A DNA stretch of 64,000 nt, from contig NC_058154.1 in the NCBI RefSeq assembly GCF_011075055.1, positions 8,625,620 to 8,689,619 on the forward strand, given 5' to 3'. How positions within the stretch are numbered: the stretch's first letter is position 1; each line of letters begins with the position of its first letter. Positions 12,743 through 24,801 of this stretch are shown piece by piece. The translations under genes and the position numbers were made by a program. The stretch comes from Mangifera indica (taxonomy: Eukaryota; Streptophyta; Magnoliopsida; Sapindales; Anacardiaceae). Below the pieces are notes generated by a model. The model was not told the DNA's origin. It saw only the letters and a list, made by a program, of their open reading frames with translations, and made no database searches.

Positions 12743-13697
12743 TTACTGCACCCTTTATATATAAAGGGGTGAGTGGAGGGTGCGGGAAATGCATTTCCCG
12801 CACCCCTTTATATAATATAAAGGGATGCAATTTCACGCACTTTTTAGTAAATTTTTGCACTCTTTCACGCACATGTATCAATTCCCGCACCCTTTCACGT
12901 ACCCGTACCCGTACCCTTTGGTCAATTCCCGCACCCTTTCACATTTTCACTCACCCGTTTGTATTTTTACGCACCCCTTTACATTTTCACGCACCCGTTT
13001 GTATTTTCACGCACCCCTTCATATTTTCACGCACCCGTTTGTATTTTTACGCAACCTTTCACATTTTCACGCACTTGTTTATATTTTTACGCACTTGTTT
13101 TGTATTTTCATGCACCCGTTTATATTTTCATGCACCCCTTTACATTTTTATGCACTCATTTGTATTTTTACACACTCGTTTGTATTTTCATTCCCTTCCC
13201 GCACCCCTTAACACTTTCCTGCACCCCTTTGAGAAAATGCACCATTTTGAGAAAAAACATACCATTTTCGATATATCCATTATTTTTCATATATATCAAT
13301 CAATTTTAAATTTAATTATTTTATAAATTTATAGATTTTATAAAATAAATTTTATAAAATTTGTAGATTTTATTCATAAATTTTATTCAATCTATAGATT
13401 TTCAATGTGTTTTTCAATTTTATTCATAGATTAAAATTTTCAATCTGTAGATTTTATTCAATCTGTAGTATATCTGTTTTTCAATCTATAGATTTTATTC
13501 ATTACAGATAAATTAATCTTAATGTGTATAGTTAAATGTAAGTAATTAATCAACGAAATACTACGGTAAACGTTGAGAAATTAAATGAGGGTATTTTTGG
13601 AATGAAAAATTCAATTTGCTTAAAAAGGTAAAACGTATGAATTGCTGCCAAAAAACGTTTAAGCGGGAAAGTGACTGTCTATTTTAATTAATATCCC
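11295..13697. mobile_element. Foldback Mutator-like element 1 with internal minisatellites
   Basis: The termini are inverted repeats starting GGGATATTAATTAAAATAG and ending in its complement. They are flanked by a perfect 10-bp direct repeat GAAGAAAATG (11285-11294 and 13698-13707), in the range expected of Mutator-superfamily insertions. Inverted similarity is not confined to short tips: each arm is roughly 850-900 bp. It runs through an AATCTATAGATT-rich zone and an array of about 20-bp units (GGGTGCGTGAAAATACAAA type on the left at 11755-12150, mirrored at 12790-13230). The centre holds (TA)n at 12196-12261, a short reversed array (12320-12440), a forward array (12445-12560) and an AT palindrome (12560-12740). 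No transposase is encoded. Long frames across the arrays are repeat artefacts. It probably moves using another element's transposase. Confidence 0.85.
12196..12261. repeat. (TA)n microsatellite at foldback centre
   Basis: An uninterrupted TA tract sits inside foldback element 1, flanked by palindromic GGGTGCAG/GCACCCC motifs. A second, impure TA palindrome lies at 12560-12740. Confidence 0.95.
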
Positions 13698-14070
13698 GAA
13701 GAAAATGCGATAATTTTAGAACATCAAATATGTGTCTAACTATCGAACAATTACTTCCTCAACTGCCTATTGCCAGTGACGGACCGAAACTCAATAAATA
13801 ATAATAATGTATATTTGCGATGGAGTATTAATTTAAATATTAATGGTAATATATTATTATAATTAAAAAAAAAATAAACTAAACATATATAATGAAGAAA
13901 CAAATTTTATTGTATTATTCATCGTTCTTTCATTTATTTCATTGGAGTAACATAAAATTCCCTCAGATTATTACTCAAACAAGTTGTTTAATAAAACAAC
14001 TTTTTATGACATTATTTCATCACCAAGCTTAGAACAATTCACTCCAAAGGCTCCGAAGAATATTAAGAAT

Positions 14071-15455
14071 CTAGCATGATAGATTCTGGCCAGGATCCAC
14101 GCCAAATTTGCTGCAATAATCTTTGTAATATCCAATACGAGCGTTAACTTTATCAGGCTGCTTGCCACCACATTCAAGAGCACCATTAATTTTCTGAATG
14201 GTTGCCCCAAAGCCTTGGTTCACAACTGAGTGAACATTGTTCATCCAGAACCACAAGGAAGCCTTGAAGGAGACAGCAGGGTCGTTGGACACTGTTTCTG
14301 GGGCATTAAGTCCGTCGAACCCCTCGTCTTTTCCACAGGCTCCATAGTTGTAGTTCCAGGTTAGCTGCAGAGGTCCTCGGCCATAGTACTTCTTTCCGGC
14401 GACACAGGGGTATTGGGTGTATGATGGGTCACAATAGGCGTTTGACTTGTCGATCTCTTCAGTGTAGCATAAATCTGCAAAATGAAGCAATGTTTTTTCT
14501 CTTATTAGCGACCTTTCTTAGAAGATTTCCTGTCGAGGGTAACATTACTTACAATTGAATATTTTAATGATAATTTAAAAATGTGATTGAGATATCAAAT
14601 AAAGACAAACCTGATATATTTAAGAGGTGATGATTTCAGGAGATAATAAATTGTAAAGTTTATTAAGGCCTAGTAACTTATTATACATTGACCGGTCATC
14701 ACTTAAAAACAAATATAGTATAGTTTTTATAATTAAAAGTTGTCATTCACTGAGAATTTAGGAACAGAAGAGCCGTCACTCTTATGCAAATAATTTTAGC
14801 ACCATTACAGATTCACAATGTTATGAATTCAAATTGTGTGATATTCCAAGTGATCATATAATCTTAAAAGTTTTAAATAAGTATTTTATAACCTATGCAT
14901 AAATATAAATCTTACAACCTTCCCTTTTCCATGGCTACAAACTTGTTCGCTTAGCTAATGTTATTATTAATATCGACATGTTACGCTGAAAATAGATTGA
15001 TGCAAGTAAAAGAGAGATAAAATCAACTTACGTCCAGTTTCATGAGTAACATGAGCAAAAAAGGCAGCAATCTCTCGTTTGGATTCATCAGCAGAGCCTG
15101 ATCCAAACTGGGGAAACGAATTGGCAGCATTGAGAAATCCATCTCTTGTATAGAAGGTCTTTCCAACACAGCTTGCATCAGCTTGATTCTTTATCCCATC
15201 AAAGAAATCAGCTGTAACAATACTGGCAACACTACCACCACCGCTTGGTGTGGGAGATGGCGTTGTGCTACAAGGACCCTCTCTACACCCCTTGCCACAG
15301 TAGGCCTCGCCAGTGCCACAGTAACCAAACTCACTGCAACACAGGTTTGCAGCACAGCCACAGTTTTGAGACATCACATTTTTGGGAATAATGGCCAAGG
15401 CAAATATGCCCAGCAGAGCAAGTGTAAGCAAATCTTTTCTCATGTTGAGAGCCAT
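14071..15455 (-). CDS. Class IV chitinase (hevein domain + GH19), copy 2
   Basis: This is a paralogue of the gene at 1881-3234. Exon 1 is 15455-15032 (424 nt) and exon 2 is 14474-14071 (404 nt), with the same GTAAGT/TTTTGCAG junctions and a product of 275 aa. Exon 1 encodes the same 141 residues as copy 1: signal peptide, eight-cysteine hevein domain, hinge and HETG. Exon 2 differs only at A154 and E192. The intron is about 557 nt against 526 in copy 1, because a block of roughly 150-200 nt has been replaced. The stop codon lies 373 bp from foldback element 1, so the 3' flank, and perhaps the poly(A) region, is altered compared with copy 1. The TATA box is a better match (TATAAATA). The gene is predicted to be functional. 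Confidence 0.93.
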
Positions 15456-15526
15456 GAGGTATGAGTGATGATTGAGAAGGAGAGAAAGGATTGTTGATGG
15501 GTGAAAACTTAGCAGAGATAGGTGGC

Positions 15527-15534
15527 TATTTATA
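15527..15534 (-). promoter_or_regulatory. TATA box of chitinase copy 2
   Basis: TATAAATA on the minus strand lies 72-79 nt upstream of the ATG at 15455. It is one base closer to consensus than the TATAAAGA of copy 1. Confidence 0.6.
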
Positions 15535-16418
15535 GAGTTCCGGAGGGAGTTTGCGGGTCAGAAATGGCGATAGACTTGTCAAGAAAACATTAAAGATTAG
15601 GGATGCGTTGTCATGGATGTTGATCTTCGATATAATCATGTTGAAAAGTCTTGATGAATATCCACGATTCGTCCTCGATTAGTGGCGTAAAACTGCTGCA
15701 CAGCCATCAAAGATCCTATAGATAAGCTCTATGCTCTTTTATTTATTTAAATTCATGTCAGATTGTGTTAAATTGCGTTAAGATTTGAGTTAGAGTTGAA
15801 AATTTTATATGATTTTAATTTAAATAGAGTGAAAGTTGAGAATTTCTAACATAAAACTCAAACAAATATAATATAAATGTAATCCGATAATAACATGAAT
15901 GTAAAATCTAATTTTCAACAAAAATAAGTTTGTATTTACATTCTTAAATACAAAACTCACAAATAATAAATTATTGTTTAAAATTAAACTAAGTTAATAC
16001 GTGCAAGTCAAGAGGAAGATTTCAGAGCTACTGGAAGAGTAGAGTAGAAAAGTCAATACGCAGACTCCCTGAACGTTTTATTTAAGAAATTGGTACCAAG
16101 ATAGTCAACAATTCTACATACATCGAATACGCTCTAACATAATTAAATACACTCCCCGTTAATTATATTCACTTGCCAGAAAATTTAACTCTTTTATGGA
16201 GAAATTATATTATAAATATATAGTGTCTCATTATTTTTTTTAATAATTGAAGATCGTATTCATATTTATTAGATAACTAAATTTAAAATATAATAATTAT
16301 TTTTTTGAATAACCATTCAATCTTTGTGTGGTCAGAGTCTTGAATTGTTTCTGGAACTCTAAAAATCATATACATATTCAAAGTACTTTAGAAAGTCTAA
16401 CGGAATACCTGAACTTCA

Positions 16419-16661
16419 TTATGAAATTGAAATAAACATATGGATTTTGACTTTCTTAAATGGCCATTCGATCAAAAAGTTTAAGACTATGAGATCAGAG
16501 TCGACAATTGTCTCTAATCTGTAACAAGCAATATCCGTATGTAACTTTGATTCCTTGAAAAATGTGGCTTTAATTAGGGAACCATTCTTGTAAGAAATTT
16601 CAGTCAAGTCTTCGTCGGCCAATTCTAGTTTTAATTTCTTCTGTCTTTTGGGAGGTGCCAA
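16419..16661 (-). other. Relict open frame upstream of chitinase copy 2
   Basis: An open minus-strand frame of about 80 codons starts with a basic stretch (PPKRQKKLKLELADEDLTE) and continues into KNGSLIKATFFKE. There is no ATG at its head; the first possible codon is TTG. The homologous place in copy 1 (about 4200-4410) is shifted by about 4 nt and stopped. It could be a captured or decayed exon. I do not recognise its family. Confidence 0.25.
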
Positions 16662-16689
16662 ATTAACTATGTTTCGTGTGAAAAATGTG

Positions 16690-18410
16690 ATTGATCAATA
16701 ATATTATTCGTGGATATTAAAAATAATAAGGGATAGATATTTTGAGCATATACTAATAAATATTCTTCATACTTTTTATCAATGAGGGGGTAGAGATGAT
16801 AGTAGATCACTATATTGAGTTAATTTTGATGTAACCAACAAGACCCATTATAGGTCATGACAAGGTTTGTCATTTGATAGGCTTTTGCATTGGACTAACT
16901 TGATAAAAACTCAAGGCTCGAGGTATGATGCAAAGGCTAGGCCATGCCCTCTTGAGTTAATAGATCAGATTGCAAACTCTTATAGGTTGGTTTTAAAAAA
17001 TGAATTTTTATTTTTCAATTAAGTAAAATTAATTTATAATTTTTTTGGACCACTACAATATCAAGTCATATCAGATTGGTTAATCCATCCAAAAAAATTA
17101 GTCTAATAGTATTGAGTATGATTAAGCCACCGTGTAAGTTTTATCTCATGGTTAGGAACATGACCCACTAAGCCTACAAGCTTAACACGACCTATTTTGT
17201 TTTTTTAATATTGGGCTGTGCCAAAATGCTCAATCCGACCCATTTGACACCTTTAGTGAGGGAAAAATGATTAATTAATATTTTTTTTTGAAATAGGAGC
17301 AAAGGGAAACATATATTTTTTACTTCAAAGAAATGATAAAAATAAAATATGCTAATTACACTCGTTTCACATATTTTTTCTTCTTTTTTTCAAGTGAGGA
17401 ACATTTTTGGCATTAATGTTTTTCATTAAGCATACCTTTAGACTTGTCACCTCTTATAAAAATGGAGCTAAAACATTGATTTTGCCTTGATGAAAGATTC
17501 ATAATTAAAAATAATCTTAACCTCCATATATATATATATATGCAATTTTGGACATGGTATTAATTAGTGGATATTAAAATAATAAAGGATATCTTGAGCA
17601 TATCCTAACAAATATTCTTCATACTTTTTATCAATGAGGGGTAGAGATGATAGTATGCCGCTATACCGCGTTAATTTCAGCACTATCGACAAGACCCATG
17701 TTTGGGTCATGACAAGACTTATTATTTGATAGACTTTTGCATTGAACTCACTTGACAAAAACTTAAGACTTGAGATACGATGCAAAGACTGGGTTGTGCC
17801 CTCATAAACTTAATAGACCAGGCTACAAACTTTTGTAAGTTGGTTTAAAAAATAATTTTTATTTTTTAATAAAGTAAAATTAACTTTTAATTTTTTTGGA
17901 CTACTATAGTATTCAGCCGTATTGGATTGATTAATCCATCCAAAAAAATTAATAAAAAAATTAGTCCAATAATACTGAGTACGATCAGGCCAACCTGCAA
18001 GCTTTATCTCATGGTCAGGGACACAAGCCACTAAGCGCACAAGCTTAACATGACTTGCTTTTTTCAATATTAGGTTGTGCCAAAATGCCTAGGCCTAACC
18101 CATTTAACACCTTTAGTAACGGAAAAATGACTAATTAATAATTTCTTTTTAAATAGGAGCAAAGGTAAAGATACATTTTGCTTCAAAGAAATGATAAAAA
18201 TAAAATATGCTAATTCCACTCATTTTACATATTTTTTCTTCTTCGTTTCAAATGAAAAACATTTTTTGCACTAATGTTTTTCATTGAGCGTGCCTTTAGA
18301 CTTGTCAAGTCTTATTAAAATGGAGCAAAAATGTTGATTTCTCCTTGATGAAAGATTTATAATTAAAGATACTCTTAACCTCCAAATACATATATATGCA
18401 ATTTTAACCA
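16690..18410. repeat. Tandem duplication of about 0.85 kb
   Basis: Unit 1 (about 16690-17540) and unit 2 (about 17560-18410) share ordered landmarks: GTGGATATTAAAA, CTTCATACTTTTTATCAATG, GGGTAGAGATGATAGTA, TTAATCCATCCAAAAAAATT, TTTATCTCATGGT, CAAAGAAATGATAAAAATA and CTTAACCTCCA. Copy 1 of the large duplication holds only the first part of one unit (about 4440-4958). No coding sequence was recognised. Confidence 0.8.
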
Positions 18411-18835
18411 TTGTAATGCATCAATATAAAGTATCTTAAACATATAATCTTAATTATTTTATTTAAAAAAAAAAAAACTCAATTTAATGAGATATATATG
18501 TTTAAAATTGGTAAATGAAATTTTCAGTTCAAGTCTCAATAATAATATTTTTAAATTACTTTTTTTTATTAGCTCAAATCAATTAATTTGAACAGGTTGA
18601 CATGAATCTTCTTGTGCGTGTAAATTACGGAGTTGAAATAAAAGAAAGATTGAGTGAGTTGTCAATAAAAACAACTAGAAGAAAAGATGGGATAATTAGG
18701 GTTTTGGATTTTTGTGTTCATTCAAGACAAAATGATGCTTGATCTTTCCGGTATGAGACAAACTTCCATATCCTAAATAGCTAGGCACTTCATAACTTGT
18801 GACACACAATCAAAGCTGCTATAGTCTTCTAATTT

Positions 18836-18836
<1 letters not shown>

Positions 18837-18911
<75 letters not shown>
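18837..18911. repeat. (TA)n microsatellite, about 37 repeats
   Basis: An uninterrupted TA tract, probably length-variable. Confidence 0.97.
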
Positions 18912-18916
<5 letters not shown>

Positions 18917-19019
18917 ACACAATTAAATATATAATTAATGTGTTATTATTTACTCAAAAATGTGTATATATAGTTTTATTAACATCTCAAAATTCAGTGA
19001 TATAATTGATGTATACGCG

Positions 19020-19760
19020 ACTCCATTGTCATTTTTGGATTCTAAGTCATTCTGAAGTCTCCATGCAGCCTTTGAAGCCAAGAAGAATAAAGTTCTAGCG
19101 AATCTCAAGTCAAAGGAAGCATTACACATTCAATTTTGGCCCAAAACCACTTTTGGGTATAGTCTCATTGCATAAACCCAAGGTCCAAGTGAATAGCTAG
19201 CTCCAAATGATCCAAAAGTGTGATTTCGGAAGTCCATCAATGGCCGAAACGTCCACGCATCATTTTGAGAAACTCAAAGAGCCCAAAATTGGTTTTTAGT
19301 TATATTAGAACTAAATTAGAATTTTGTTATTTTAGTTAGGAAATATCATTCCTAAAATTAAGGAAAAAACAACTAATTTTTGTCTTTAGTTAATTACTAT
19401 ATATGGTTTTGGTTTATAATGAATGACTTAACTTAATTCATATCATTTTAGTTGACTTTTGTGGGAAATATTGTATCATTGTCATCCATGCCTCTTATAT
19501 AAAGGGGTGAATCTTCATTTGTAATAGGTTGGTTAGCATTTGAATGAAAATTTGAAGAAAGTTTTGTTGGTTTTTATCTCATTTCCTTTATCCAATCATT
19601 CTTGGTTGAATACCCCAAGGTTGGTGGAACTTTCCTTTATGCCTTAGTTACACTTTATGTTTCCCTTGAAATCTAAAGTGTGAAGACTTGAATGTGTGTT
19701 GTATGCCTCAGATTACTGTTTATAATGTGTGTTTTTTGCAATTTCCAGTTTTTGTCAAAA
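19020..19760 (+). mobile_element. LTR-like sequence with TATA box
   Basis: A unique-looking stretch has a promoter-like arrangement: TATATAAA at 19496-19503, followed by a GAATCTTCATTTGTAATAGG leader-type sequence and Phe/Leu-rich non-coding DNA. This is how many plant LTRs look around their transcription start. No polyprotein and no second LTR were found, so it may be a solo LTR or a non-coding gene. Confidence 0.3.
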
Positions 19761-21240
19761 GACTTTGAAGCTAGTTTTGAATGTTTTATTGATTGAGTTA
19801 TGGTTGACATTATATACTGTTAGAAAGCTCTTTGAATGCTTTTTCCAATGATATATAATTTGTAATATTTGGAGGTCATTTGATTGGTTAAAATTAAGAG
19901 ACAAATTGTTGTTGTGTCAAATGAATAGTAATTTTCAGAATTGAGTTTGTGTGTTATTGCATTGTCTTGATGGAAATGCTCCAATAATAAGTTACTATAT
20001 TCACATTATGTAACTCAAGACACAATGATTGGATCCATAACTATTATATCACATTATATAATGTAAAGCACAATAATTAAATTCATAATCACTACACCAA
20101 GTAAGTTAAGATTTCACAAGTATAACAAAAACTTGAACCCAAACCTTCATTCACTTTAAAAGTTTATGCTCCACAAATTTTACTAACCTTTACGGTCACA
20201 TCTTATATATTAGTAATAATATAATCCTAGTTTTAGTTTTTCTTAGAAGGAAGTATAGTGTTGTTTAATCTCATATATTTGTTAAATTATTGGCATGACA
20301 CTTCTTTATACCATGAAACAATGAAGAAACACTTCAAATTTACACTGCCTAATCAATTGAACAGGAATTTGAAGAAAAAGATAAACCCTACAAGTGGACT
20401 TGTTGGGAAGAAAGAGAGAGATGTGTTTGAATATTGCCTTGAATTTTTATAAAAAATGAAATCAAAAGCATTACAATATAATTATTTTTAAATTGAGTAT
20501 TATTATATGTGCAACTCTGTGTATAAATAATGACGTATTATAATGTGATTGGATAGTTAAAAATTTTAAAAAAAATTCAATCACTTAATAACACACTATT
20601 GTTTGTGTATAAAATTATATATAAAAATTATGTACATAATTTTATTGTTCCAAATTTTGCAAAAAAGTGGCTCTAATTTGGCAATCCATGTAAAGCCAAA
20701 CCATAGTCATTGATCTCCTGTTAAGAAAATACAAAACTACAAAATCTCAACCATTAACTAAAAAATGACATCATTTTGATTTTATGCTAACACACTTTTA
20801 ATTAACTCTTCCATTATCCTTTAGACTGTGTGAACTTGTGTTGTTTAAGACCATTAATTGGCTTCAAGGTGCAATCTCCTATAGCCTCATTCTCAACATC
20901 CTCCCTCAAATCATATTGTTTGAAAAATAATATGGTTTGCGAAGAGAATGAAGTGAAGGCAAAAATCAGATGTAACAAAACCACTGCACTTCTCCAGCAT
21001 GATCTCTTTTCATTACATCATTTCCCACTAGCAAAACAAAAAGCACAAAAATATTGCATACCATCCTTATAGTGTTTTTATCCTCCCTGAATCTCATTAG
21101 TGCATATTAATGAGTGAAATGCCAACGAGAAACTACAACACCATTACATCTTCCCTTCTTATGAACAATCACACAAATGACAATTTATGCAACCTTTCAC
21201 CAAGAGATTTTATTCTAAAGAACAATATAACAACTACACT
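19760..21240. other. Intergenic DNA with one MITE
   Basis: No recognisable gene. A TGTATAC-family MITE lies near 20500-20650. The 80-codon frame at 20830-21072 has no recognisable domain and no promoter or splice context. Confidence 0.45.
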
Positions 21241-21242
21241 GT

Positions 21243-22510
21243 TGGACCATTAGGTGTTTTAATGATAATAAAAATAAAGTTAAAATGTTTAACATTGTCT
21301 AAGTAATGTCATAAAACATTACTAAATGGATAAATTTTGAAAAATACAGAATCAAACTCTAATACAACCATGCTTGAGCACACCCATATATAATACAAAT
21401 TCAACCATGCACAAGGATAAACAAGATTGTGTACATCCCTGTACACGACTTTGTAATTCTGCCCTCCTTCAAATAGGTCAAGTACACTCGTGCATGCCCA
21501 ATTTTAGGTCATTCTCGAGGAAGAGTCTCCTATGAATTCTTCCTCATTCAATTCAAGCTAGAGTCAATGCAGGAAAAAGCCAAAGACTCATGCACACCTG
21601 TGCATAAGAACTTCACATGCCTATTCATGATCAAATATGAAGACTCACAAGCAAAGTCTCATGTTTATCGTGGTTGTGCAAGGTCAAGGTCAAAGTCAAG
21701 CTTAAATGCACACCCCGTGTGTCCTCAATAAAAGGAGTCATGAGGAGGATCCTGTGCATGGAACAACCATGTATTATGAAGAAGTCAAAGCAAAGTCAAA
21801 TGCATGCCCGTTCAAAGGTCATGTATGCTTGTATTTTGGCCAAATTTCAACCGTTCATGCTCATCATTCACAGCTTTGAAATTCTGAAAGGCTCATGCAT
21901 ATAAAGTGATGTACAATCGTGCATAAGAAATGCACACCTATGTAGACATTTGGTGAGAACAAAAATTGATCATTGGAGGTCTAACCAAGGTTTTCATTTA
22001 AAAAGAAGATTTTTAGGTCATGCGCGCTTGTGATCATTGAATTTCAAGAGAAATCTGTACCTTACAAGTGTCAACGGTTACAAATCTCACCCCAACAACT
22101 TTTTCAACATATTTTGCTTATAAATTGGAGTGAATTCAAGTTGCAAAATGTTAAGAACTTTATTGTATCAATCTATAAGCATCTTCTTCTCACAAAGCGT
22201 TCTATTCTTCTCTCACTAAACTTATTTTCATACTCTTAAGAGAAATATTTGTGCTTAATTAATTTGTGTAATAAACTTGTGCAAGTTTCAAGTTATATTA
22301 GTGGAATTTCAAGTCGATTACTTAAAAAAATTGATATAGGAGGCTTGGTAGAGAAAATTTTAAACCGCTATAAACACTGAGCTTTTTCTAACTCTTCTCT
22401 TTAATTTTTGCTCTTACAATTGTTTGTGTTGAAAATTTAAATTGTGATTAAATTTTTAGAAGATCCTATTAAGCCTCCTCTAGGATCACATTAGCCATTA
22501 GGGTGTTTCC
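21243..22510 (+). mobile_element. LTR-like repeat (fuller copy of 1-699)
   Basis: It begins TGTTGGACCATTAGG and reaches TTAAGCCTCCTCTAGGATCACA near 22495, features common in Copia-type LTRs. Its inner 700 bp equal the left edge of the window. No tRNA primer-binding site follows, and no 5-bp target duplication could be confirmed, so the exact ends are uncertain. It may be a solo LTR. The Copia RNase H piece just to the right is in the opposite orientation. Confidence 0.5.
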
Positions 22511-22639
22511 ATACACAACACAAGTTTAAATTGCTTACACCGAGCAACCACAAAACATTTGCAGAAATAATGTTGCCAACAACAACTCACACAACAGCAA
22601 GATATATTTGAACCACTACACATTTTCCAGCACTCATAA

Positions 22640-23000
22640 TAAAACAATGTCACTGATTTATTTCTCCAGTTTCATCAACTATTTCATGACCTTTTCTTGT
22701 GTAATTAGTTACTTGAACTAAAGCAGTTACATTTAATATTAGCCTCAGCCATACAAACCTATTCACAGATAAAGGTTTTGTGAATAGATCATCCACCTGA
22801 TGCTTAATAGGCACATAATAAATTGATACAGTTTTGTAGCTACTTGTTATTCCCTAACAAGGTGCACATCAATTTTGATGAGTTTAGGACGACTGTGACA
22901 AACAAAACTCGATGCCAACATATTCAAACCCTGATTATCACACCAACTACTGCTAGACCAACACGGGAAACTTATCAATGGATGTAATATTAACTTATTT
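22640..23000 (-). mobile_element. Copia RNase H remnant
   Basis: The minus strand reads WCDNQGLNMLASSFVCHSR followed by IKIDVHLVRE and a stop. A shifted frame then gives YVPIKHQVDDLFTKPLS. These match the Copia RNase H order (CDN, HSR/KH, VRE, then the QLAD-FTKPL signature). At least one frameshift and a stop make it dead. Confidence 0.8.
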
Positions 23001-23161
23001 ATTGAGTAGATTAAAGAGTTTATTGTTGTTACAGGGATAATGTTGTTTATCTTATTATGTAACAAAAACTAATAGTCTATACTCCAATTGTTGTTACAAA
23101 GATTGTATGAATATGATGCCATCCGTGTAGTCCTTTTTTATTGAGTTGTCAATTATTTTTG

Positions 23162-23420
23162 GGGCCAAAAGACTTATTCCCACCCAAGGTTTGGTCTGTT
23201 TCAAAACTCTCGTCTGCTAAGTTTTAAAAACTTAAATACCCACTTATTATCTAATTTTTGTTAAAAATTCTCTATTAGTACAAAGGTAAAAACATCTTCG
23301 TTTGACGAAAATAGAGAATTTTAACAGAATTGGATAATAAATAGATAATTAAATTTTTAAAACTTAACAGATAAAAATTTATAATTGACCAAACCTTGGG
23401 TTGGAATATGTTTTTTAGCC
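23162..23420. mobile_element. MITE with GGCCAAAAG termini, about 260 bp
   Basis: The left end is GGGCCAAAAGACTTATTCCC. The right end complement reads GGCTAAAAAACATATTCCAA, and the two arms pair over most of their length. It is flanked by TTATTTTTG and TTATTTTTA (8 of 9 bases), a Mutator-like target duplication length. It is non-coding. Confidence 0.7.
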
Positions 23421-24059
23421 TTATTTTTAGAGATGATAATGGGGCCGGTAAAGGAGGTAGGGAAAACTCTTATCCCCAATATGAGAATAATAGAGAATCT
23501 CTATCCTTTCGACGCAAGAAAAAAAAAATTTTCCTTCCCCTCCTTGTTCTTGCAGAAAAATCCATTCTCTTTTCCTTTTTCATCATTACTTAAAAAATAA
23601 CTGAATAATTATTAAATGCCAAAACGTATTGTAATAATTAAAACTTTAACGATAATCAATATTTAAGAGTTTAAGAGATACGTAAAAGAAAAACAAACTA
23701 GAGAGATAACAAATAAAAGATATATTTATTCTCATTCTTGATTACAAAATTTAAGTTATTTAGATTTCTAATAGATAATCATCTCCCCATTTAGAGAAAG
23801 GTAGGCTAGAAACTTGATTTAGAATGTTGAATTGTCATTCCTAATTTTCTCACGTGTCATTTTTAATTAACCTTACACTAATCCAACATTGTGTTGTGAA
23901 CCCTTGATTCGTGACCTGAACGTTCCCAAAGTCAAATGGAGTAAGCAGCACTATAATTTGGGGCTTCAGTCAAGCAATTGTTTTCAAACATGAGGGCATT
24001 TTAGTCAGTTCGCTATACTTTGGTTAGAAATTAAAATCTATCTTCTTTCACATCCGCAC
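23421..24059. other. Intergenic DNA, no gene seen
   Basis: AT-rich DNA with no domain-bearing frame. The short overlapping frames near 23385-23600 run through the MITE edge and an A-rich tract. Confidence 0.5.
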
Positions 24060-24801
24060 CGCAAGCGCATTCGAGAAATTCTCGTTATCATTTCGACTCC
24101 TCTTCACTTCACACTCTCCCTTCCTTCCTTTCTTCTGGTACGTGGGCTTTCGATACTTTACGTTTTAGCTCTTCTTTTTATTCAGATTTTTGAGCTTCCT
24201 ACCTTTCATTTTTCACTCAAGCCCTAACATAATTATTTTTTTTTTAAAATCTAATGAAAAACTAAATGTTGTATGAAAAATAATTCATGAAGAGAGGGGT
24301 TGGGTTTAATGGTTTGTGGATTTAGATATTTAGAGTTTGTTTATATTAATTTATAGATGTTTGCAATTTATGTGTATTGCATTGGCTATGTTAAAATTAA
24401 GAAATGTGGATTAAAGATGAGATTTTTAATCTGCTCAACACTATTTCTTGCTTTTTATTTGATGAATTTCGAATATATTACACTAAAATAAGCCTATTTG
24501 AAAATAATTTTTTTGTGAAACAATGACAAGAATTGGTGAGGAGAGGGCTTTGGTTTAATGTGTTCTGGTTTTCAGATAGTTTTATTTTCATTTATTTATT
24601 AATGTTTGTGATTATGTTGTTGAATATGAGATTTTGAAGGCTTTATTGGGATTTTGCCCATGGCCTCAAAACGTCAAAATAAAGTTCTAGTGTTATCTTT
24701 TAGCATTCATAATATTGTTATGCTTGCGGTTTTTGAAATTTTGATTTTTTTTTTTTTCCTTTGTTTAGGTTCTTTTTGTTTGGGATTAGGTTTGGTGGAG
24801 A
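24060..24801 (+). promoter_or_regulatory. Promoter and 5' leader with probable UTR intron
   Basis: A pyrimidine-rich leader (CTTCACACTCTCCCTTCC and on) ends in CTGGTACGTGG, a good donor near 24136. An acceptor TTTGTTTAG at about 24768 would remove a 5'-UTR intron just before the ATG at 24802. TSS and intron are inferred from consensus only. Confidence 0.45.

Larger units (their letters stand above)
10505..17195. repeat. Duplicated chitinase segment, copy 2 (with insertions)
   Basis: This is the second copy of the 700-4958 segment, in the same orientation. It is interrupted by the foldback element at 11295-13697. Its last part is itself tandemly doubled (16690-18410). Its chitinase intron carries a different block from copy 1. 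Confidence 0.85.

Noticed and set aside
11777..13211. CRISPR-like array
   Set aside because: Units are contiguous, degenerate, and arranged as inverted halves with no unique spacers; the genome is eukaryotic.
12769..13326. Long overlapping frames rich in FTHPFIF/CIF repeats
   Set aside because: They are translations of the reversed 20-bp array in foldback element 1. Similar frames appear in all phases because stops are rare in the unit. There is no start context, codon bias or domain.
20830..21072. 80-codon frame with possible transit-like start
   Set aside because: No recognised domain, no neighbouring exons in frame, and AT-rich surroundings. It cannot be told from chance.
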